From Paralvinella palmiformis (taxonomy: Eukaryota > Annelida > Polychaeta > Terebellida > Alvinellidae): a stretch of 64,000 nucleotides of DNA. Every line of letters begins with the position of its first letter. Positions within the stretch are counted from its first letter, which is position 1. The translations under genes were made by a program, and so were the position numbers. The stretch lies in NCBI GenBank assembly GCA_025642065.1, contig JAODUP010000271.1:443001-507000 (forward strand). Direction: 5' to 3'. This document shows positions 1-12,869 of the stretch, in pieces. Under the pieces are notes generated by a model. It saw only the letters and a program-made list of their open reading frames with translations. It had not been told where the DNA came from and did no database searches.

Positions 1-105
1 TCTTTCGCTGAACACTCTTAGTACAAAGTCACCTTCTTGGTTTGGCTCGAAGGTTGATGGTATGATAACGTAATGGCCTGGAGCCAATGAACAATGATCA
101 GACAC
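1..105 (-). CDS. Calpain exon: end of domain III, cut by the window (residues 568-602)
   Basis: Encodes [20 protein letters not shown] then FVLRVFSER, the standard end of calpain domain III. The acceptor is TTTTCCAG at 106-113. The frame is open to position 1, so the exon may continue outside the window. Confidence 0.92.
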   Translation of the reverse strand, partial: MSDHCSLAPGHYVIIPSTFEPNQEGDFVLRVFSER

Positions 106-151
106 CTGGAAAAAATAATCCCAAATAAGTCATTATTTACATCTTATGTGA

Positions 152-192
<41 letters not shown>

Positions 193-569
193 TGTTATAT
201 TATTTATTCAGGGTGCCTCTGTTTTATTTGGTAATGTGTTGGATCACGGATCACTACCACCCGAGTTCGAATCTCGGCGTCGGCATATCTGAAGGGTGTT
301 TCATCTTTGACTTCGTTTCATTACCTTTGGATGTTGCTTGGCCCATTTAGCCTATCATGCGCACAAACGTGGCCGTAGAACATCAATCCTCATCTATCAT
401 ATGTTATTTATTCATATTATACAGTATAAATTACGTGTATGAACCATCAACCCAACAAAGATTACAGTTCAAGATAGCAAGTGGGTCTACAGAGACACAA
501 CAGCCTTAACGATGATATATCTTTAGGTGCCCAGTTTCAATGCTGCCAACACCCTCTTATAGTTACCAG

Positions 570-609
<40 letters not shown>

Positions 610-3600
610 CCTAATTTCAACTATTCATCCAATTATAGCATAAATGAAAGTTGTGGCAACGAAGTTTCAGTTAATTAAAATATTTATCGATAGTAAGTGG
701 TTGTGCTACATTTGTTTAAAACATACAAAAATATAGTAAAAAAACCATATTACTGAGCTTATAAACCACAGACTAGCAATATAACGAGGTCACATGACCA
801 AAATGAAAAAGCCTCACCTCACATCTATGTATATAAAAGCCTTTGAACTAATTTTATTCTTTGAAAAAGCAATACATCAAATATGGTAAATAAATTATAA
901 GCTTCCACTGGTGTGATAAAACAGAATTCTTAAAAAGGTGTGACTAAAAATATTCCCAAACTCTTTAGAGATTGCTTGACCCAAATATTTTAAAATGTGC
1001 ACAAAAATGGCAGCAAATCAGCAATATTTACATTTACTGGACTTTACAGAAATATTTCAATTGAACTCCAGCTTGTCAAAATAAACATCTCCACATTATT
1101 TAAGCATAGACTGCATCACACACACACAAACACACACACACACACACACACACAAAATTAACTTCTACCAAAAACAGACCTCTCGTGTATCAATGAAATG
1201 ACGGGATCGTGCTGCCATTCTGTGTGTTCTGAAGAATCTGTCATCCAACGTACCACAATCAGGATTGTCCAACTGTAAAATAAAACAAAATCATCGTTAA
1301 TCAAAGATATTGAACTCTATGATTATTTTAGATATTATATCACTTAAAACGAAGGGGATCTTGTTTAAGAGAGGTCTTACATTACCTTTACATGATGATA
1401 ACATATCGAGACGACTAAAAGACTACTTCTAATTAAAAATGTGACCTGTCTTAAAGGTGGTCTCGTACAGATGTTTGTTAGCAGCAATCACATTAAGATA
1501 TACCTGATAGATAGCAAATCCTATTGTGAGGTTGCTTTCGCCTTTGGCTCGAAGTTTCCTTCTCTCTTTTTGCATCAGACCAACAATAATTGATCCGTTC
1601 CCATCCTCATCATCCTCATCCGGATCAACAACGGAGATCACATATTGCGGATTGGACCAGAACGCTGGAACATGTCATTGTTACATATCAATAATCATAT
1701 TATTAATACATACTGATAGCGTCAATAACTCAAACTCTTTAGTAAAGTACCCAGAGAGCGTTCCTGCTAATTAATGTTTAATGTTTTATTTAAGGCATAT
1801 TATTTTTTAATATTTATGGATTATTAAAAATTCAACGTTAAAATGTTTTTTTTTGGTTGTAAATTTATTACATTTTGTTGTGATTCGATTTCCAATTTAT
1901 GTTAATATCATCTTTAGAAATACTTACTTTCAAATGTTTAAACATTACTAACATATAGTAAACAGAGTGTACTTATTTTTAGCTTTTGTTTACAGTTCCC
2001 AGCTGATATTTCAATATACGAATGTTGCTCTACCCCGTGGGGGGGGGGCAGGTCAAGAATTCACAAGCTATGTTGATGAGACTTACACCATGAAATAGTT
2101 GTAAACAAAGAAAAGAAAAACTAATAATAAATAAATAATCAAATTTAATATTTTCTCATTTTTTTTCATTAAGGATCATATAGATATTGGGGGGTGGGGG
2201 GGGGTGGACGGAAAATGGCCTCATTTATCACGAATGTTGCATTTTTGTGAAATAATATTGTTTGCTTAAGAATATTTTTTTATTTATATTGTTCCATGCT
2301 AGAAGTTAACATGGCAAATGTGGGTGAATAAGGGGAAAAATACAGAGTTCTGATACTATCCTGAGATAAAATATTTTCACTTGTTTTAGTACAAACCAAG
2401 ACTCTGACATTTGATTACTGACTGTGGCCAAATTATGGAAAGAACCACATTGGAAATAAGTGTACGCTAGTGTGTTTTTATGTGTTATCCTTGGTGATTT
2501 TTATATATGTTAATTGTTATCCATATATAATTCATCACGTTTATTTTTTCATCAAATAAACTCAAATCAAATCATGGTTTCCGGATAAGGTTAATAGAAA
2601 GATTAATTGTTGGGTAAATCATTGGCATGATGATGATGATCATCATCATCATCATCCTCATCATCAAACAGCCATTTTAATTCAAACAGAAGCCATTCAG
2701 GTACCAACTTGACTTATTGTTGGCACAGCCTCCAGCATTAACGTATCTCCTCCACGAGCCTTCGTGTAGTGTTCCCTCCCACTTCCTCACTTCGGCTGCA
2801 CCTTCTTCTTCTAGAGTGTCAGGACCAAGATAACAGATCTCTAATCTCATGAACTCATCCTTAAAATCAGTGTATGACATCCTGTAACAAAAAATCAAAC
2901 AAACAACACTTTGGTTATATGTCCTCTATAGAATAATCAGAGCAAAACATTCAGAATATTATTGATGTTATTATTATTATTATTATTATTAATATCTTTA
3001 TTATGACTGGTAGTTATTTACTTATAGTTACCAGAACTCGCCATCATGGTCATAGCACAGTCCAAGGGATTCCTTCTCTTCCTCGGGCACTAACTGCCAT
3101 TCTTCTGACCTAGTGAAAAGTACAATGGATGGATATAAACAGACGCATATCTCGATGTATATAGGTCACTGAATGTGGTGTGAGTGTGGATGGATTAGAT
3201 GAAGTATGCATTAGAATCCCTACACATTAATTGCGATTGTAAAATAAACCTGTCTGAGATTGGGTAGTCTAAACTGTAAATGACAGATATCTCATGGATT
3301 GGTGTTTATAAGGTTAATTTTCCATCAGATATAATTGTTAAAAAAATTGACATTTAAATCAGCACGGATGAGCATTCATTAAATAATAAATGTAACCATA
3401 AAAGAACAGCTGTGAGGTTTACAGAAGTCATAGCATTTACTCCGGACTGAGGCGATGTTTATTTTGAGTCCACTCATAATCCATGTTTAAAAGGCATACG
3501 CCCTACAAGTTAGTATGAGTTTAAACTAAACTAATTGGACACAGAGAGACTGATTTGATAATAATCTAGCCTTCATTATATGGTCGGTGTTTAGAAGATC

Positions 3601-4306
3601 TGTATCACAATACAGATTTGATCTTTATCTATGAGATGTAAAAAAGTGAAATAACTGTTTCCATATTAAAAACTCAGAATTAATTTGAGAGTAGAATCTG
3701 TCAGGCCAAAGGTTTCTGGCTGAACCAGAGGAAACTGAACCCCCCCCCCCCACACACACACACATACCATTAAACAAAACATAACATAAAACAGTTTAAA
3801 TTTTGATATAAACTACAAACTATTACTGACTCATCACTCCAAGCTCCTTTCCACTCATGACTGTCACCCCAAGGATTCCTTATTCTGAGCATAGGTATCT
3901 TGCCAGATACACGAGCTGTCTGTACCTCTACCTGGAAGACATGAAATTTGGCTGAAAACCCTCAAATAACCTGCTATGGCTCACTAATGTGTTGTATATA
4001 AAAGCTAAATGCTTTATATATATGCTTTATATATATATATATATATATCCAAGTCAGTGTTCTTTACAAGTAATATTCAATTTTTAAGAATAACAAATAA
4101 AATGTCTTATAAGTTATAACAACCATACAGATCTACTTCTTAAAATTAATCATTTACACAAGTTTGAAGCTGCTTTATTTACGCACATTTATATATCGAG
4201 GACCATTTATGAGAATCACTCATATTTAATTGTGATATTCAACAGATCAACTTAATTGAATAATCATATCTTATTTCAACAGAACAGTGTGACTTTATAT
4301 TTTATT

Positions 4307-4348
<42 letters not shown>

Positions 4349-4446
4349 GTGTGTGTGTGTGTGTGTGTTAGAAACTCAAAAAATGGAAATATAAATATCA
4401 CTAAATTCTCAAAACACACACACACACACACACACAAACACACATA

Positions 4447-4487
<41 letters not shown>

Positions 4488-7400
4488 GACCCTATTCATA
4501 TAAAATAATGTGTGATTGTAGTCACCTTTCATGATATTAAATATTTAGGCAACAACTGGCTACATTATAACAGATCCATAATTAATAGCCCACTCATAGA
4601 AATATTGGTGATTAAAATGTTTATGGAAAAAAGAAAATGTAAAATATTAAAAACTCACATAACGGACACTAGTTATACTATAGGCATGACCTATGATGAG
4701 TCCATTGTCAAGTTGGGCTTCCATTTGGTCAGGAGATGCCTGAAAACAATTATTATAAAAAGATAATTAAAACACAAACCAGAGAGCATCAATAAGTGGA
4801 GGGATGACAGATTAATTAGTGCAGGCAGGACAAGTGGTGCAAAAGTTTACTTGTCCCATCTGAAATTTACTTGTCCCAACAAACCTCCACAATATCACCG
4901 AATTACACGAAGTCACAATTCATTAGCAGCGTTGAATAAAGAATGGTGTTTTTGTTTGTAGTATATTTATTTGTGAAACACAAGCACATGGAGGCATAGC
5001 AGATGTAAACACAAGCACATGGACTGAAACTTCCGTGACCAGGTGAGATTAACGAGCCAACCACGATCAACTTTACGCTGGCTAAACAACCGCAGACATT
5101 GATAACGCATGCTGTGATTGGCCAACGCATTGCGTAGTTGGTTTCAGTCTTTTAGCAAACTTCCGGATGGTGATCTGGGGAAAATGACACATAAATTGAA
5201 ATGTAAAGAAATGACAAATAAACGGTCGTTTTCGATATACTTCAGTTTACTTGTCCCGTCGGGCAAATAATTGGGACGATCTACTTGTCCTGCATGCAAA
5301 ACCACTTGTCTCGGATAAGCGTTAATGTCCTGCCCTGCCAGGTGAAGACATATAACCAGAGGTGATCTGATTATACAATCTCATTATCACTGTTGATAAT
5401 GATGAACATTGATTTACTAAATATGTGAATATCTTTAAAAGAACGAATCAAAAAACGTTATGAATAATGATTATAATAGACAGATGATATAAATTATAAA
5501 TATAATATTCATAATGTTGAGATTATTTATTTATTTGATTTATTATTTATCAATATAACCATTGTGTTCATGAAATCATCCTTGTTCAGTTTTGTATTAG
5601 CCTATCAGTTAGATGTTTCTGACCGTTAAAAAATACATGATAAGCTCTGCCAAATTTCAGTGACATGTTTTAGTCATAAGATTCACTGATCCACTCAACT
5701 GTATGTCGGCAACTGTAATGTCAACATGTCGGAAAATACTCCACAATCTTAAAAAATTTTCAACTTAGAATGTTGTACCTTTTTTGCCAAAAAACCAGGC
5801 CTTTAAAAATTTAAATTAGTTTGGTTGTATATACATAAAAAAAAAAGGAAGTTTTTTCATACACTCCCACATGTATGGTTTTCCAGGAGTTTCCATGACA
5901 TTTGTTTATCAAAATATCTAATTTTCCAGGATCCTATCAATATTTTCCGGGAGTATTTGATTAATGGAACAGATATGTGACGCCATTTTTATGTGAATGT
6001 AAGACAATAAGTATGCGGAGATCGACAAATCTCATTTTACATCACTGACAGCAATAAACAAGTTCATTTCTATTTGTATATGTAATATACAAATAAAATT
6101 ATGTCAATTTAATCCAGAAACACAATAAGAGTAACAGTGCTAAATAATTTTGTCGACAAGCAGCATACACTGATCTGGGTGCCGAGGTAAAAAGGTAAAC
6201 CCCTGCATAGCTATTATTATAAAATAACTAAGCACAGTTTGTGTGTGTGTGTGTGTGTGTGTGTGCCTGCCTGCCTGCAGCCTTGATTTGATTAGTTTTC
6301 AAAAATCCTCATTCACATAGTATCCTGTAACATGCAGTGATGTTAATCTTTCATGGCCACCAAAGACCATACAGAATATGATCTTTGTGGCCACCAATGC
6401 TATAAAGATTCCCGGTGTTTTCCACACAGGACATCATTGAGAAGAAAAAAACAGGGAAAGAGTGACATCATGTTTAGAATACCAGGCTTTGAGGCTGCGC
6501 TATTTAAAGTAATCACTTTGATAGGCAGCCTGCTGTGTGATGGCACAAAAGGTTGCTGCAGCTACCTAACTCTGTGAGCTACCAGTATTATCTACACCAT
6601 GAGCTACCAGTATCACCTACACCATGAGCTACCAGTATCATCTAACACTGTGAGCTACCAGTACCATCTACATCATGAGCTACCAGTACCACTCAACAAT
6701 GTGAGATACCATTACCATAAACTTGTAGGAATAAACATACAATTCTGGCATTTGCACTTTACCACAAAATCTATCAATTTAAGAATTATTTACATTCTGT
6801 GCGCATTGAAAACAGATTGCACACATGAAAGAGAAATTGTAGTCTTCCACACTTTTGGCCTGTTACTTCTCTGACATTGCTGCAAACTGTGATATGCTGA
6901 ATCATGTCATATCAGGTCATGTCAAAGAAATTGAAACTGTTTCCAAGGCAATATAATCGATTTTTGTTGAAGCCGGTGCAAATAATTTAGTACCTTTCTA
7001 ATTAATTAAACTTTGACAACCGTTATACTTACATCAATAGAACAACCCATCATGGCACCTTTGGATGCAGCTTTATGCATCGTCTTGAAGAGGTCATCGG
7101 GAGTTTCATCACGGAGTGTATACCTCTCCGATATACCTCCTGTGAAGTCTGTCAGAGCTTCACTTGTTAGACCACCACTGAGATTCTCGTAACAACCGTT
7201 CAATCTACATTGATTATAACATGTATTAATGAATTGAAGGATACATATATAAACAAATATAAAGATGATTGGCACAATTTAATTGCCTTGTTTGGGCCTG
7301 CTATGCTAAGGGACCACGATGATTATCATAATTTTAATAAGCTTACAAACAAAATGGGGTCAAGTCAATTCCAGAATTTCAATTGATGGTTAATTCCAAT

Positions 7401-8135
7401 TCCTAAATTGGAATTGATTATTTTTAAAAAGAATTGTAAAAGAGAAAATTATGAATTGGAAATGAAGTTTCCTACAAAACAATTAAATCTGTAAAAACAG
7501 AACTGGAATTTAAAAATTTGGAATTGAACTTGATAAAGTTGATGTGGAATTAAAATTGACCAAATGGAATTGAGTGGAATTGGAATTGACAAAATGGAAT
7601 TCATCCCATGTCTGCAAACAATATATATTTGAAAAATTATTAAAAAAACAAAACAAAAACATGTCTATTGAATAATCAGTCAAATATCCTCACACTACAT
7701 GACAGGCAGATCTTTCTACTACTGGCGCCATCTGTTGAATACTAATAGTAGCTGATAGTAGTCCTCATTTTATTGTAGCAAAATGTAGCAACTTTGAGGC
7801 GTTTAATTACCATTTTCAACATTTACATCTGTTCATTTTCAAGTGGGGGGGAGGTTGATGATTGATGTTTTATGGCCATGTTTGTACACATATTAGGCTA
7901 AATGGGCAGAGCAACCTCCAAAGGTAATGAAGTGAAGTCCAAGATGAAATACTCTTCAGATATACCCATACTGAGATTCGAACTCAGATGGTAGTGATCC
8001 GTGGTCCAACGCACTACCAACTAGACCACGGAGGTACCCAAGTGGTAGGGAGGTAGAAAATGCTTGTTTTATACACTTGTGAAAATCATGAAAGACTCCT
8101 AACTGATTTAAACAGAATATTATTGCAAGTGTCCT

Positions 8136-8170
<35 letters not shown>

Positions 8171-11100
8171 AACAAACAACACATGCATTAAATTGAAACA
8201 TAATTATTTACATTTCTTTCAACATCTGAGATAATTACCCAGTCATTTTTAATACAGTAACACAAATTATTATTATTATTATTATTATTATTACAAGAAT
8301 ATTATTAACGTAATAGATGACAACAATAATCTATCAATATACTAACTTGGCATAAGCCTTTTCTAACAGAGCGCTCCAGAACTCATTCCTCTCGCCAGAG
8401 TGCATGTAGATCAGCTGACCATTGGATGTCGGTAATCTGTCATCAATTAACACTTCTACCCAACGTCCATACTGCCAAAACATGAATCTAAATACACCTG
8501 AAACATCATCAGTATAACAACTATATACTACAGGTAGATACTGAGATAAAATATATATATATAAATAGTGCAACATTCATTATGTGGTAGATAAAATGGT
8601 GATGAGGGGAAGTGAAATATGTAATATCCTTCAGACACAGTCCATCCAGGGTTTGAACTCGGGTCCTAGAGATCTGTACTCAACCACACTACTGGTTAGG
8701 CCAGCGGGATACCCATAGATATAGAGAGAGATAGTGATTCTTATTATCATGATCAGAGTCACTTTTGTTGATATAATAATGAAGATTTTAGTTTATTTAT
8801 TAATGATGTGAATGTTTCATAATGAAACTACAAAACTTTAGGTTGATCATCCATTATCATATTAGGTAAATGTGGAATGTTGTTGTCTTATCATAAATTT
8901 TATGCAAACAGTGACTGAGTGAGCTCCAAAGGTAATGAGTGAAAGATGAAATTTTCTCTAGACACAGTTAGGCCATGATTTGAACTCTAGTGCTAGAGGT
9001 ATGCGACTATTCGCATTACCCAGGTGTAGACAGGACCTCCATTGTAGTACGTAATACTATTGTAGTACAATTACAAGATTGTTAATAACTTTGGCCTTCT
9101 TGCATGTGTAACGATGTTGTCTCCTTAATAACCATGGGATGAAATGGAAAGGAGGAAAAAATTGACTGTATGTACCTAAAGGTAGAAAATGGTTTCTGAA
9201 CAATTTCACAAATGTGAACAAGTCAATCTTTCACATGACGTAGTGACAGAGCTAACAGCTTATGTGAAGACTAAGATATCTCTAGGCATCTTGTTATAAA
9301 CAATTGCACTCCACATAGAACAATTTTAAACAGAGGAATACCTTGGGAATATTTTCTACTGGAACGATTTTTGATCCTATGGGCACAACGCAAGAAAATT
9401 AGTGTTTTGCAAAGGTACTAATTGTCTGTACTTAAATCGCAGTACGCTAGTTTGTGGCAGATTAGAATGATCATGGTTTAGTCGACTTATAGATGTATGT
9501 TGTCAATATGATGTATTTCGTGACACTTTTCACACAGTTCACATATAATAACAGACGGCTAGGAAGTCGATAATTAAATCAACACAGATATCGGATAAAC
9601 AACGGAATTGGACTATTTGATATTCAATCTATGAGCTCAGCTGACAGTGTGTCAAGTAATATAATTTAGTGAAATGACAACAGACACAATTCATGCATAA
9701 ATTTTATTAATTGCTATAGGTATCACAATAAGTTTACGATACTTTATTTATTTTAATTATGACACGGTTATTGGTTGCTAGTCCATTTTTATGATGTTCC
9801 TGTGTTAGGTCGAGCTAAATGTGTAATTTCTCAATCATTCTCGTCAGCTGAGCTCATAGTCCATACAACAATGGAGAAATGTTTATTATACTGATAAAAA
9901 CATGTGTTTGTGATTAATTACAGGAACATCACAGACTATTACTGCTATTAAGCCATATTTAGCTTCCAAATATTAGCATCAATTTAGTTTCCAATAACTT
10001 ATAAATATTACACAAACAACTTTTGAGAGCTGTGCCAGACAAGTGTTTAGGTAAATCTCTTATAATGATGTGGTACTGTACTAGGTTTATAGTACACGAC
10101 TACGATTGTAGTAAATACTATAATGGAGATCCCATCTCCACCAGTTACTAATTAGGTCATAGGAACAGCCATTGTAATACAGTGATGGTGATGATTGATG
10201 TTTTACGGCCACTTCTGTGCACAAGGATCGGCTAAATGGGCTGAGCGACCTTCAAAGGTAATGAGACGAAGTCAAAGATGAAACAACCTTCAGATATGCC
10301 TACACCGATATTCGAATACGGATGGTAGTGATCTGTGGTCCAACACGCTACCAATAGACCACTGACTGAAAATTGTCTATATAAGTCATGTTTATGCAAA
10401 TTCGTATACTATTTGCATACAGGCAACACAGACTGGAATGAGGAAGGAAGGATTTCTTTTATTTCAGGATCTATGATCATGACACATGGATAACACATGA
10501 AAGTACAAACACTTATTTCCAGTAAAAGGGACCACACTGCAAATAAGTGCAAACAATTCCTCCCCCACCAGTCACAGGGGAGCATTACAGAATGATGGAC
10601 CCAAAATATCCCGAGGGTGGTCAGTGCCAGAGTGTATTACGTGCTCAGGGATCTTTAGCGTCCCCCTTTTTTAAATTAATTTAGCGGAGACAGCAGCATC
10701 ATTTAACAGGGTCAGCATCCCATGATGTTGTGAACCAAGAAATTAATTCCTGAAAAGCTTCCGACCTTTTTGCGGGATCGAAGCTGTGATCCTTGGCGGT
10801 TTTAGTGTAAATCCATCCATTAGATCACCAGAGCTCACACTTGACTAACAAACTTGAAAATGCTGACGCTGTTTTAATTCACAGATTCCACTCAGCAGTT
10901 GTCATTATTATATAATGATAAAGAATGTTCCATATTATAAGTAATAGTGAAATGATAATAAAGAATATTTGTAACGACAATGAAAACTGAAGAAACAATG
11001 ATAATACAGTGATACTGAAGAGCTCATCGTGACCCATCTCTGGTTGGATGACTATTAGAACAAAGAGCTCGTTAGTTTATAAAAGCTTCCCATCCGAAGA

Positions 11101-12830
11101 AATTGTTTCTTACGGAAAACTGTAAACATTTTCAAACTGTTGTCTGAGAGCCTCGTTGTTTAGCTTTAGTATAAATAAACAGCTATACAAATGTGATATA
11201 AAACATTGTAAAAAGGCATTCTTTAAGAAGGCCTGCTTCATAAGCCACTGATGTAAGCTCATAAAATTATTCGATGCAATTTGTATCAGGGCTGCAAAAA
11301 CAAAAATCAATTACAACATTTTTATTTAAATCAGATTTTAAAATACGAATATTTTAAAAACAGTTCATCAATATACGATTGAAATGTAAGAAAGTGCAAG
11401 CCACCAGATGTTAGTATAAATACCAATTAAAATTTGTTTGTGTTCTTTTCAAAATAAGCCCACAAATGGATGGGAGGTGGTGGTTTCGCATGTTATCTGG
11501 ATCAACTGCCCAATTTGCCACCCGGAAGCAGCCTTGTCTCGCTTAAACCATCCTGTTGTGTTTGTATCCCAAATATCGCCCCAATCATAAGCACTGATTT
11601 AACAACACTGAATGGCACAAATATATTTTATCTCATAAACTAACTCAAAACACATCAATCAGCAGCCCAAACTCCACAGTTCAGAGGTAATTAATTAATT
11701 AATGGATTCCTTTTCAAGGGCAATCACAAGCCACTGGAGGGTGAGTGAAACGACACAGGGCATGTTACATCAGCCGCAGAACGGATAATAGATGGAGTGC
11801 AGCACTGACAGATTCGACACCCATGGGTCGCAAAATAAATCGAGGACGGCAACGAAAAAGGTGGATAGATGAACTACAACAGTAGTGGGGCAATGTGGGG
11901 GCAATGTGGAGAGCATTGGAGGCAACGTCGTGCTAAGGCTTTCGTCCTGCAGTGGACTGATCATGGCTGAAGATGTATCTTTGTATGTATGTATGGTAAT
12001 TTAAGGAAGAAATCTTGGAATTACAGTGATAGAAACAAGAATGATTTACAATACACATCATGTACACATACACATTCTTCTGATGCAGTCAGACCCGATC
12101 AACAAGAAGAAAATTTTTAACAACCAGCTTATTTAAGTAAGATAATGCAATAAAAGGAATGGATCCGTTTATGACAAATAAGGCTCCCTTTATATACACC
12201 ACCACAACAACACAAGAGAACATCTAAATTAAAGACGTTGTTATTTAATTCTTCTATCGTATCTCAATTCATATTTTGTCCCATTATGTGGCATTTCTGT
12301 AAACGGTCAGATATTATCAAAACAGAAGTGTACGAAGACCTACATTATCATCCACTCAAATAGTTATACATGGATTTTTATGGCCTCATATACAGAATAA
12401 AGTGAATGTTTTAAGAAATCTGCATTGTATTTAAATAGGTTAAAAATAATTTTATGTGAACTTGTCGAATGTATCATGAAGTCAAATCCCAGATGCCTAC
12501 ATAAACTAGGCACTCTACGGGAAAACATATATAATGCAAAAGGTAGTGTGAAGTTAGAAAAGTCCAGCTTTAACTACTGTGCTACAAAATGGAATGAATT
12601 GCTAAATGTATTTTGGGAAGGTCTAGTTTTTGAACAGTTCAAAAATTCAGTCAGTTTATGGGATGGAGCATTATATCAATGTTCCTATTGTGATTGATGT
12701 ATTTGATCAAATCTATGAATATCTTTGTGACCTTGAATTTCATTTACTTTAGTCATGTTTAATTTAGTTTGCGAGCTCTAACGAGTCTAAGGTGTAATAT
12801 TCTGATCCTTTATCTTATTTATCAATGTTT

Positions 12831-12869
<39 letters not shown>

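Noticed and set aside
6576..6716. CRISPR-like array
   Set aside because: Units of 25-26 bp follow each other directly and have no unique spacers.
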